From the NCBI RefSeq assembly GCF_025995175.1, contig NZ_BAPV01000002.1:91814-155813 (forward strand): a stretch of DNA of 64,000 nt. The letters are read 5' to 3'. The first letter of the stretch is position 1. Every line of letters begins with the position of its first letter. Positions 43,795-52,288 of the stretch are shown one piece after another. A program made the position numbers and the translations under genes. This stretch comes from Asaia krungthepensis NRIC 0535 (lineage in GTDB: Bacteria; Pseudomonadota; Alphaproteobacteria; Acetobacterales; Acetobacteraceae). The notes under the pieces are model-generated. The model was not told the origin of the DNA. It did no database searches and saw nothing but the letters and a program-made list of their open reading frames with translations.

Positions 43795-44730
43795 ATGACC
43801 TCAGACGAAATATCCATCACGCTGGGGGATGTGCAGTCCCTGCTTCTGCGGCACTGTCGGCACAAGAGCACAAAGACCGCCATTCCCTATCTGACGCTCT
43901 ATTGCTGCGATAACATCACCGATCCGCTGCTGGTGGTTTACGAACCCCGCATCTATCTGATCATCCAGGGCGCCAAGACGATCAGGATCCACAAGCGCAG
44001 CTTCCACTACGACGAGAATTATTATCTTGTCGCTACTGTTGATCTGCCCCTCTCAGGCCACATCACCCGCGCAACAGCTGAAGAACCCTATTTGGCCGCC
44101 TGCATCTCATTCGACCCCGACGAGATACGGGACATCATCGCCCGGACGGCCGCACGTCCGGGGCTCAACGCCCCTCTGGCCACGAGTCTCGGTCTGAGTC
44201 GTGTGACCCCCGACCTTCTCGCTCTGGTCCATCGCCTGCTTCGTGCGCTCGATGCCGGGGACCATGGCTTCATGGCGCCGCTCATCAAGCAGGAACTGCT
44301 TTATCGCGTGCTGCAAGGCGATCAGGGTCACGTCCTCCATGAAATCGCGAACCGGAAGAGCGATGCCTCGCGGATCAACCGGGCATTGGCGCATATGCGT
44401 GCCCATTTCACCGGGGAGGACACAGCCACCGCCCTGCACAGGCTCGCTGGCATGGGACAATCGACCTTCTATCGCAAGTTCCAGCAGATTACCGGGCTTT
44501 CCCCTGTGCAGTATCGCAAGCGACTACGTCTGCAGGAGGCACGCCGCCTGATCCTGCATGAAGACCGGCTCGCAGCCGATGCAGGGTTTGCTGTGGGGTA
44601 TGAAAGCCCGTCCCACTTCACCCGCGACTATAAAGCCATCTATGGCCTGCCGCCGCATCGAGACGTGGCGCGTATCCGGGCAATCGGCGTTGATAGGTAT
44701 CGCGAGATGAATGAGGATGTCTGGATCTGA
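43795..44730 (+). CDS. AraC-family transcriptional regulator
   Basis: A 311-residue regulator with an N-terminal AraC-type cupin-like domain (about residues 20-190, including VVYEPRIYLIIQGAKTIRI) and two C-terminal helix-turn-helix motifs (about 200-300: LHRLAGMGQSTFYRKFQQIT and VGYESPSHFTRDYKAIYG). The N-terminal domain type is the one found with AraC regulators that sit next to oxidoreductase genes. The gene diverges from an SDR gene and probably controls it. No inducer can be named. Confidence 0.88.
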   Translation: MTSDEISITLGDVQSLLLRHCRHKSTKTAIPYLTLYCCDNITDPLLVVYEPRIYLIIQGAKTIRIHKRSFHYDENYYLVATVDLPLSGHITRATAEEPYLAACISFDPDEIRDIIARTAARPGLNAPLATSLGLSRVTPDLLALVHRLLRALDAGDHGFMAPLIKQELLYRVLQGDQGHVLHEIANRKSDASRINRALAHMRAHFTGEDTATALHRLAGMGQSTFYRKFQQITGLSPVQYRKRLRLQEARRLILHEDRLAADAGFAVGYESPSHFTRDYKAIYGLPPHRDVARIRAIGVDRYREMNEDVWI

Positions 44731-44847
44731 TACCCCAGAGGCAAAGCCGGTCACAGCGCCGCCTGTTACAGATACTCACCGTCCGCAGGCTTGGCCCCCC
44801 ACCTGTCCGAGTGCAAATTTGAAGCGTTGTGCGAGAGGGGAAAAACC

Positions 44848-45054
44848 ATGCGCCACGTGATCTGTCTCGGATTACTGTTCTGCCTTGCGGGTTGCGCGCA
44901 TCCGCACCCGCCAGAGAGTGACAGTCGTGCTGACCTGCTGCGCCCCGTCACAGGAAGCACTCAGACCGGCACTGGCGCGAGCTCCGCCCCCACGGGACGC
45001 AAGACGCATGGCCATCTCTATATGGGCTCAGGATTTGGCGGAAACCGCCTTTGA
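44848..45054 (+). CDS. Small lipoprotein of unknown function
   Basis: A 68-residue predicted lipoprotein. A short signal peptide MRHVICLGLLFCLAGC ends in the lipobox LAGC (Cys16). The mature part is His/Pro-rich at the start and ends GHLYMGSGFGGNRL. The ATG at 44848 is preceded by GAGAGGGG; an ATG at 44791 would hide the signal peptide. It lies between the AraC gene and the convergent DsbD-like gene. The family is not recognised, but the signal peptide and ribosome binding site support coding. Confidence 0.65.
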   Translation: MRHVICLGLLFCLAGCAHPHPPESDSRADLLRPVTGSTQTGTGASSAPTGRKTHGHLYMGSGFGGNRL

Positions 45055-45131
45055 GACCCGGGAACGCCGCCGATCCGCCATGCGGCTAACGCGAAGGCGT
45101 GTCCCGCCGGACGCGTCCCGCAGATGTTTCC

Positions 45132-47288
45132 TCATTTAATGGTGTCGAGCACACCCGACGCCGTCAGGATCTGAGGCAATATCGTCCCATCCTTGTGAGG
45201 CGCGTAATAAACATACAAAGGCACGCCGTCGCGCCCATGATCACGCAGGAATGCGCTGATCGTCTCGTCGCGATTGGTCCAGTCTCCCTTCATGTAGGTG
45301 ATATTTTTTTCCTCGAAAGCCTGTTTCACCTGAGCCGATTGAAGCGCCACACGCTCATTCACCATGCAGGTGATGCACCAGGCTGCCGTCATATCGATGA
45401 AAACAGGTTTCCCCTGATCGCGCAGGCTGGCCAGACGCTCGGGTGAATAGGCGACAACGCCGAGTTCCCCAGTCATACCGATCGGACGGGCATCGGCCGT
45501 GGCATCGTCGATGCGGGTCAGGCTGACTCCCGCAAGCACCAGTGCCAGCAACGCAATGACGCGCCCGATAATTACGGGCATGGTTGCCCCCCGGATCATC
45601 GCCTGACGCTGCGTGGTGCCGAACAACCATGCTGCGAGGCCTAGGGCGACAGCGCCGCCCAGCCCCACCGGCAGGATCATGGCGCCACGCTGGACGCAGG
45701 CCACCCAGAAAAGCCAGACGGATGTTCCCAGGAGAGGGAAAGCCAGAGCCTGTTTGAGCACAGCCATCCAGGCACCCGGCCGGGGCATATGACGGGCAAG
45801 GAACGGAATGGTGGCAATGGCGACATAGGGCGAGGCCAGACCGAAACCCATGGCGAGAAACAGCGCCATGCCAGCCCAGGCAGGACCGCTCAGGGCCGCC
45901 GCAATGGCCGCCCCCATGAAGGGCGCCGTGCAGGGTGTTGCCACGATCACGGCCAGAAGCCCGGTCAGCATATCGCCCCAGACACCATGGCGCGGGGTGA
46001 CATCCTGGCCGATACGACCAAGCGTGACCTCGAACACACCCAGCAGGTTGAGCGCCATCATGACCAGAAGCCAGGCCACGCCAATCACGAAGATGGGCGA
46101 CTGAAACTGGAATCCCCAGCCCGCCGCGGAACCGACACTGCGCAGCACGATCATGGCGACGCCGAGAGCGGCGAAGCTGCCCATCACGCCGGTCGTATAG
46201 GCCAGCGCACTCTGGATCTGCTCATGACGATGCGAGCCCCCGAGACGGGCCAGGGAAAAGGCTTTCATGGCCAGAACAGGAAAAACACAAGGCATCAGGT
46301 TGAGAATGAGCCCGCCCAGAAAGGCAAAGATCAGCATCTTCCACAGGGCGCCCTGAACCTTGTGTGCCTCTGGCGCCATGACAGGCACCTGTCCTGCGGC
46401 AGGCATGGACGTCGCCGCCGCAGCAGGCGCCGCAGACTGTGTCGTTATCCAGAGCGGGGTCTGCTGCCCTGCCTCGTCCTGAAGGACCACGATACCTTCG
46501 AGAGTTGCGGGACGGTGAGCCGCATCGATCCAGTTCAGCTTGAGCGTGACTTTCCCGTCGCTCACATCCAGCTTCTGCGGCGCAACCTGATCGATCACCC
46601 CGGTGACAGAAGGCATGAACCAGGCCCGTTTGACGCTCGCCATCGACAGGCCCTGACCGCTCAGGCTCAGCAGCCCGTCCGATGTGACTGCGGCGGCAAA
46701 AGGAGACGGAACAGGGCTCGATTGCGCCGCATGAACAAAAAGCGGACCCTGTGCCGAACTATTGGGGGCGGTCTTGCCCTGTGCATCGGAGGAAGCCGGC
46801 AGGTCGAGCGAGAAGTCGCCGCTCTCGGGCACGCAGGTGGAAGCGCAGACCAGCCATTCAGCATGGGCCTTGAGCGTGACCGTTCCGGCACTGCCCGCAA
46901 GTTTCAGGCTCTGAGGCAGGAGCACGTCGCCCGTATAGGCATAGGACATCAGCCCACCCTCGCTGATGCGCACAGGCGTCGGAAAGGCAATCGCGTCGCT
47001 CTGACCGCTCAGGGCACCACTGGCGGTGGTCTTCAATGTGGGGGCCTCTCCGGCATCGCCCGCATTGAGCCAGTAGGTATGCCATCCCGGTTTCAGCTGA
47101 AGGCGCAGCCCCACATGAAGGGTCTCACCCGGCCTGACAGCATCGCGATCCGTCACAAGGGTCGCGATATCATGGGCAGAGGGAACCGGCGCGCTCTCCG
47201 CAGCAAGGGCGGGGGCCGAGACGGGAGTAAGGGAAAAAGCCCCGAAGGCGGTCAGAAGAAAGGCAAGGGGAGACAGCTTACGCAGCAT
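45132..47288 (-). CDS. Protein-disulfide reductase, DsbD/ScsB-like
   Basis: A 718-residue membrane thiol-disulfide exchanger. After a signal peptide (FLLTAFGAFSLTPVSAPALA) comes a periplasmic N-terminal domain of about 300 residues. The central domain of about eight helices bears the redox cysteines in LMPCVFPVLAMKAFS and VIVATPCTAPFMGAA. The C-terminal thioredoxin domain has WCITC (about residue 625). Electrons pass from cytoplasmic thioredoxin to periplasmic targets. The size and the large N-terminal domain favour the ScsB-like branch. The ATG at 47288 is used; an in-frame ATG at 47342 lies nearer to the divergent hrpB start. Confidence 0.88.
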   Translation of the reverse strand: MLRKLSPLAFLLTAFGAFSLTPVSAPALAAESAPVPSAHDIATLVTDRDAVRPGETLHVGLRLQLKPGWHTYWLNAGDAGEAPTLKTTASGALSGQSDAIAFPTPVRISEGGLMSYAYTGDVLLPQSLKLAGSAGTVTLKAHAEWLVCASTCVPESGDFSLDLPASSDAQGKTAPNSSAQGPLFVHAAQSSPVPSPFAAAVTSDGLLSLSGQGLSMASVKRAWFMPSVTGVIDQVAPQKLDVSDGKVTLKLNWIDAAHRPATLEGIVVLQDEAGQQTPLWITTQSAAPAAAATSMPAAGQVPVMAPEAHKVQGALWKMLIFAFLGGLILNLMPCVFPVLAMKAFSLARLGGSHRHEQIQSALAYTTGVMGSFAALGVAMIVLRSVGSAAGWGFQFQSPIFVIGVAWLLVMMALNLLGVFEVTLGRIGQDVTPRHGVWGDMLTGLLAVIVATPCTAPFMGAAIAAALSGPAWAGMALFLAMGFGLASPYVAIATIPFLARHMPRPGAWMAVLKQALAFPLLGTSVWLFWVACVQRGAMILPVGLGGAVALGLAAWLFGTTQRQAMIRGATMPVIIGRVIALLALVLAGVSLTRIDDATADARPIGMTGELGVVAYSPERLASLRDQGKPVFIDMTAAWCITCMVNERVALQSAQVKQAFEEKNITYMKGDWTNRDETISAFLRDHGRDGVPLYVYYAPHKDGTILPQILTASGVLDTIK

Positions 47289-47352
47289 GAGACCGATCGC
47301 AGTGAGGGAAGAGAATTGCCGAGCGCCCTGTGGACGCGCCATAGAGGTCAGT

Positions 47353-49887
47353 ATGACCGGTCCGATATCGCCCGCCAATCTCATTTCGCTTCCCGTTCTT
47401 CCTGTTTCCGCCGCATTGCCCGCCTTGCAGGCTGCACTGGACTCGGCGCGCAACGCCGTGCTGGTCGCCCCACCGGGGGCAGGCAAGACGACTTTGGTGC
47501 CGCTTCATCTTTTACAAGCCCCCTGGCGTCAGGAGGGGCGCATTCTGGTGGTCGAGCCACGGCGCGTAGCCGTGCGCAGCGCCGCGCATCGCATGGCGTC
47601 TCTGCTGGGAGAGCCGGTCGGGCAAAGCGTGGGCTATCGCACCCGCACCGATTCTGCGGTCAGTGCAGCCACGAGGATCGAGGTGGTGACAGAAGGGCTA
47701 CTGCTGCGACGGCTGCTGACCGACCCGCTGCTGGAGGATACGGCCTGCATCCTGTTCGACGAAGTGCATGAGCGCTCGCTCGATCTTGATACGGCACTGG
47801 CCTTTGCGCTCGATTTGCAACGCACGATGCGTCCAGAGCTGCGTCTGGTGGCCATGTCTGCCACAACGGACGGGCGCGCCTTCACTACCCTTCTCGATGG
47901 TGTGCTGGTGGAAAGCGAGGGGCGGGCCTACCCGCTCGAGATCCGTCACGCCAGACGCGATCTGGCGGCAGTGCGCGACCTGCCTGACGTCATGGCCCGG
48001 ACCATCCGCGGGCTTCTGGCCGAGGAGGAGGGAGATATCCTCGCCTTCCTGCCCGGTGTGGGGGAAATTCGTCGGTGTGCCTCTGCGCTTGAGGGCGTGA
48101 AGGCCCTGGTTCTGCCACTTTATGGCGAGCTCGACACACGCGAGCAGGATCTGGCGCTGAAGCCCGACACGCGCCGCAAGGTGGTACTGGCCACCTCGAT
48201 TGCCGAAACCTCCCTGACCGTGCCGGGTGTGCGGCTTGTGGTCGATGGCGGGTTCCGTCGCGAGCCGAGGCTGGATGTCGGTTCAGGCCTTTCGCGCCTC
48301 GAAACGCTCCGCGTCTCGCGTGCCACGGCAACGCAGCGCGCGGGCCGTGCAGGCCGCGAGGCGCCAGGTATTGCCGTGCGTCTGTGGACGGAAGCCACAG
48401 GACGCGCCCTGATTGCCCATGATCTGCCCGAAATCCTGGCCAGCGATCTGAGCGGCCATTGCCTCGACGTGGCAGCCTGGCGGGAGGTGATGGGAACGCC
48501 ACCCGAAGCTCTTGCCCTGCTGGATGCCCCGCCCGAGGGCGCACGCCAGGCCGCGATCGCACTGCTGCAGGCTCTTGGCGCACTCGATCCGGCAGGACAT
48601 ATCACGAAGCTCGGCAGCGCGATGGCGCGTCTGGGGGCCCAGCCCCGTCTGGCGGCGATGATGTGCGCGGCCCGCACCCCGCCCGAAAAAGCCACCGCCG
48701 CCGCCCTGGCCGCTCTGCTTGAGGAGCGTGACCCGTTGCGCCCGCGTGTCGTGCCGGGGCAACGCAACCCTGCCACGCAAGCGGATATCCAGACGCGCCT
48801 TGCACTCATTGATGGAGCCGATTTCCATCCGCAGGCGGATCGGGCCAGCCTGGCGCGCATTCGTCAGTCGGCGCAGCGCTATCAGAAGCGTCTTGGCCTG
48901 AATCAGCGTCTGCCGCTCGATCCTTCCTGTGCGTCGGCGCTTCTCGCGGCGGGTTTCCCTGATCGCGTGGCCATGGCGGCTGGTGAAAAAGGGCGGTACC
49001 GCCTGTCCGGGGGTGGTTCAGCGCGTTTGAGCGCCATCGACCCGATGGCGCGTGAAACGTTGCTCGTGGCACCTGCCCTTCATATGCGCACGGCCACCGA
49101 AATCTGCCTGGCGGCCCCGCTTGATCTGAACGACCTGCCCCGAACCCTGCTGGCCAGAACGGAAGAACAGGTCGAAACGGCCCTCGATCCCGCCACGGGG
49201 AATGTGATTGCGCGCAGGCGTCTGCGTCTTGGCACGCTCGTGTTGCGCGACCGTTCGGCGCCAGCGGCCCCCGAGGAGATACAGGACCTTCTTCTGGGGC
49301 GTATCCGGGCCGATCTCGCGGGCAGTCTGGGCTGGACCGATGCCTGTCACCAGTTCCGCGCCCGCCTTGCCCTGGCGCGTGCCCATCTGGACGAGACCTT
49401 GCCCGCGGCCGATGACGACACGCTTGTGGCAACGCTCGATGAATGGCTGCTGCCCTATATGGAGGGCATGACAAAAATCTCTCAGGTTCAGGCGCTGGAT
49501 CTGCTGTCGCTGCTGCGCCAGAGGCTGGATTACGCGCAGCTCAGGCGGCTCGATCAGGATCTGCCAACCAGCCTGAATCTGCCCGGCGCACAGCCTGCCA
49601 TCGATTACTGCGATCCAACGCCAACCATCTCGGCGCGGGCCCAGGCCTTTTATGGACTCAGGGAAACACCGCGTCTGGCCAATGGACAGGTGAAACTGCA
49701 ATTCGCGCTTTTATCCCCCGCAGGGCGTCCTCAGGCGATCACGGCCGATATTGCGGCCTTCTGGAAAACAGGCTGGGCCGATATGCGGCGCGACATGCGC
49801 GGACGCTACCCCAGACATGACTGGCCCGAAGACCCCGCCGCGGCCAGTCCGCCCCCGCCGCGCAGACGTCCAACAGAGAAGAACTGA
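47353..49887 (+). CDS. hrpB: ATP-dependent RNA helicase HrpB
   Basis: An 844-residue DEAH-type helicase. Walker A is APPGAGKTT (residues 39-47), motif II is FDEVHERS (DEVH variant), motif III MSATTDGRAF, and motif VI QRAGRAGREAPG. The HrpB-specific C-terminal domain is present (for example the ALDPATGNVIARRRLRLGTL region), and the total length fits HrpB (about 810-850). The start ATG at 47353 lies 64 bases from the divergent DsbD-like gene. The role of HrpB is not well defined; it is a non-essential helicase in E. coli. Confidence 0.93.
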   Translation: MTGPISPANLISLPVLPVSAALPALQAALDSARNAVLVAPPGAGKTTLVPLHLLQAPWRQEGRILVVEPRRVAVRSAAHRMASLLGEPVGQSVGYRTRTDSAVSAATRIEVVTEGLLLRRLLTDPLLEDTACILFDEVHERSLDLDTALAFALDLQRTMRPELRLVAMSATTDGRAFTTLLDGVLVESEGRAYPLEIRHARRDLAAVRDLPDVMARTIRGLLAEEEGDILAFLPGVGEIRRCASALEGVKALVLPLYGELDTREQDLALKPDTRRKVVLATSIAETSLTVPGVRLVVDGGFRREPRLDVGSGLSRLETLRVSRATATQRAGRAGREAPGIAVRLWTEATGRALIAHDLPEILASDLSGHCLDVAAWREVMGTPPEALALLDAPPEGARQAAIALLQALGALDPAGHITKLGSAMARLGAQPRLAAMMCAARTPPEKATAAALAALLEERDPLRPRVVPGQRNPATQADIQTRLALIDGADFHPQADRASLARIRQSAQRYQKRLGLNQRLPLDPSCASALLAAGFPDRVAMAAGEKGRYRLSGGGSARLSAIDPMARETLLVAPALHMRTATEICLAAPLDLNDLPRTLLARTEEQVETALDPATGNVIARRRLRLGTLVLRDRSAPAAPEEIQDLLLGRIRADLAGSLGWTDACHQFRARLALARAHLDETLPAADDDTLVATLDEWLLPYMEGMTKISQVQALDLLSLLRQRLDYAQLRRLDQDLPTSLNLPGAQPAIDYCDPTPTISARAQAFYGLRETPRLANGQVKLQFALLSPAGRPQAITADIAAFWKTGWADMRRDMRGRYPRHDWPEDPAAASPPPPRRRPTEKN

Positions 49888-49922
49888 GCATTTGCACCAT
49901 CTGGCCATAGCGCCAGGGAAGG

Positions 49923-52079
49923 TCACCAGCGCTGGGAGAGGGTCACAAACACAGCCCTTCCCGGTGCCCAGGCACAGGCCACGTCGCGCGTGCACATGGC
50001 CACGTATCGACGATTGGCTATATTCGTCCCGTTGAACTGTATCCGCGTACGGCCTCTGTCGATATGGGCCTGAAGATCCCAGACAAGCTGCGAAGGCACA
50101 GAGAAGGTCAGGGGAATGGAACCTGCCGTGTTGCCGGTATAGCGCATCCCCGCGCCCAGCCCCGCCTGCCAGAGCGTCGAGAATGCCACATCGCGCTTGA
50201 GGAACAGTGAGGCCATATGCGAGGGAATGGCCACAGGGCGCTGCCCTATCTGAGCCGCCACTGTCGACCGCAGCACGCGCGGGTCCTGATAGGTGAAGCT
50301 GGCGATAAAATCGATCCTGTAAGGCAGGCGCCCTACCCCCTCGAATTCGAATCCGCGCGTCCTCTGCCGCCCCGTCTGAACGCTGAACGAAGAGTTCGAG
50401 GGATCGGCCGTGAGAACATTATCCTGCACCAGATTGAAGAAATCGGCCGTGAGCATGAAATTATCGATGCCACGCAGGGGGTGAACGGGCTTGTATTTGA
50501 TCCCCGCCTCGATCTGCTTTCCCGTCGTCGGGACGAAGGCCGTTCCCCCAAAAGTCGTTCCCACCTGAGGCTGGAACGAGGTAGCATAGGACACATACGG
50601 GTTGAGCCCGATAGTTGACTGATAGACGAGCCCGACACGCCCGGTGAAGGCATTGTTGTTCTGCGGTGTCCGACCACCATTCAGATTATTGACGGTCATG
50701 CTCTGGGTGAAATCGCCGCGACCTGACAGGGTGAGATACCAGCGTTGCCAGTTGGCCTGCTCCTGGGCATAGACTCCGGTATCTGTTTCCGTCTCATTCG
50801 TGCTCGATGTACTGCCGTAGACCGGCCAGGTTATGGCGCGATAGACCGGCGCATAGAGATTGAGCGCTGGTGCGGCGCGCTGGCCGCGACGATTAGCCAG
50901 AAAATCGCTTCTGAAATCCACACCGGTCAGGATCTCGTGGTGAATGGCCCCAGTACGGAAGGTGACCGCCGAGCGCGTGTCGAGGGTGACATTGTTGTAG
51001 TTGCCCTGCTGATTGAGCGCCGTACGGTTGATGCTCTGCTTGTCGGCCGAAAGGGATGACGTCGTGACAAAGCGGTAGAGCACGTCGAGATGCGCGTACC
51101 GCATGTTCTGCGTCACGGTCCAGTTGGGCAGGATGTGTCTGACGACACTATACCCCACCGCGACCTGACGCTTGGAATACACATCGTAATCGGCATCGCT
51201 GCTCAGGAAATTGCGGGCAATCCGCCCCCAGCGTGACGGCAACACGGTTCCCACAGCAGGCAGGAACTGTGCCGTTGACCCTGCATCGAGTTGCTCGAAA
51301 CTGGTCAGCAGGGTGAGATTGGTCTTTTCGTCAGGCCGCCAGCTCAGCGATGGCGCAACATAGATTTCGTTATTCTTGATGTTGCGCGCATAGGTATCCG
51401 ATTTGCGGATCAGCCCATTGAAGCGCCAGAGCAGCGTTTTTCGCGCATTGAGCGCGCCTCCGACATCCACCGCCCCCTGCACGCGCCCATACGACCCGGT
51501 CTGGAAATCGATCTCGTTGACCTGATCGGGATGCGGGCGCTTGCTGACAGCGTTGATGATGCCTCCCAGCTGTCCCGATCCATAAAGCGCCGATGAAGCA
51601 CCGCGCAGCACATCCATTTCTTCCAGCCCCCAGGGTTCGATGCTGAAGCTCTGGGATGTGCTGGCGTCGGGTGCGCGCGTGCCATCGAGATAGATGTCGG
51701 GAGTAAAGCCGCGAATAGTCCCGAAATAGCCGCGCGGATCGTCCTTCGACCCATAATCGGACACACCTGCTGCGTAGCGCACAGCCTCGGACAGGCTACG
51801 CGCATTGAGTACGCTCATACGCTCCTGGGTGATGACCGTGATGTTCTGCGGCGTCAGCTCAAGCGGAGTGGAGGTTTTGGTGGCGCTGCTGGCCGTTGCG
51901 GGCAGGAAACTGCCGCGCGTGGCCGAGACACGGATTGTCTCATGCACAACCGGGGACTGCTTTGCCCTGGCAGGTGAGGAGGCAGATTTCTTCTCTTCCG
52001 CCGAGGCGTTCACTATTGGCAGAGCCGCGATCAGAGCAGAAAGGCACAAGGCCACGCGCAAACAACCAGACATCGTCAT
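49923..52079 (-). CDS. TonB-dependent siderophore receptor
   Basis: A 718-residue outer-membrane receptor. A signal peptide (LRVALCLSALIAALPIVNASA) is followed by the plug domain (about residues 65-175: TPQNITVITQERMSVLNARS, MDVLRGASSALYGSGQLGGI) and a beta barrel ending FVTLSQRW with the terminal aromatic. It belongs to the siderophore subgroup (FhuA/FpvA-like). The N-terminal extension before the plug is short, so no signalling domain for an ECF sigma factor is present. A Fur-like box is found at 52109-52127. Ferric siderophore import is likely; the siderophore is unknown. No ABC transporter or TonB gene is adjacent. Confidence 0.9.
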   Translation of the reverse strand: MTMSGCLRVALCLSALIAALPIVNASAEEKKSASSPARAKQSPVVHETIRVSATRGSFLPATASSATKTSTPLELTPQNITVITQERMSVLNARSLSEAVRYAAGVSDYGSKDDPRGYFGTIRGFTPDIYLDGTRAPDASTSQSFSIEPWGLEEMDVLRGASSALYGSGQLGGIINAVSKRPHPDQVNEIDFQTGSYGRVQGAVDVGGALNARKTLLWRFNGLIRKSDTYARNIKNNEIYVAPSLSWRPDEKTNLTLLTSFEQLDAGSTAQFLPAVGTVLPSRWGRIARNFLSSDADYDVYSKRQVAVGYSVVRHILPNWTVTQNMRYAHLDVLYRFVTTSSLSADKQSINRTALNQQGNYNNVTLDTRSAVTFRTGAIHHEILTGVDFRSDFLANRRGQRAAPALNLYAPVYRAITWPVYGSTSSTNETETDTGVYAQEQANWQRWYLTLSGRGDFTQSMTVNNLNGGRTPQNNNAFTGRVGLVYQSTIGLNPYVSYATSFQPQVGTTFGGTAFVPTTGKQIEAGIKYKPVHPLRGIDNFMLTADFFNLVQDNVLTADPSNSSFSVQTGRQRTRGFEFEGVGRLPYRIDFIASFTYQDPRVLRSTVAAQIGQRPVAIPSHMASLFLKRDVAFSTLWQAGLGAGMRYTGNTAGSIPLTFSVPSQLVWDLQAHIDRGRTRIQFNGTNIANRRYVAMCTRDVACAWAPGRAVFVTLSQRW

Positions 52080-52108
52080 CCAGGCATCATGAGACAGGAA
52101 CAGTTACG

Positions 52109-52127
52109 AATGAGAACGTTTCTCATT
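52109..52127. promoter_or_regulatory. Probable Fur box upstream of siderophore receptor
   Basis: AATGAGAACGTTTCTCATT contains the 7-1-7 inverted repeat TGAGAAC-G-TTTCTCA, which closely follows the Fur consensus TGATAAT-G-ATTATCA. It lies 30 bases before the receptor start codon (52079). Iron-repressed expression is expected. Confidence 0.7.
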
Positions 52128-52288
52128 TGCATATTCCGGTCAGTTAGAAACCTGTCAGCTTCCTGTCAATCACGGATGAGTGATCCCCTCATGCATGGCG
52201 CGCCCCTGTGCCTGATGCGACACGCCCGCAGAAGCCGGTCAGCCTCATGGGCGACAGCGCACCCTTCTAAGGAGTTCGCCCTGCCGCT

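Noticed and set aside
45789..47771. Long plus-strand reading frame opposite the DsbD-like gene
   Set aside because: It is antisense to a clear membrane protein, has a low-complexity Gln/His/Arg-rich translation and no motif or ribosome binding site.
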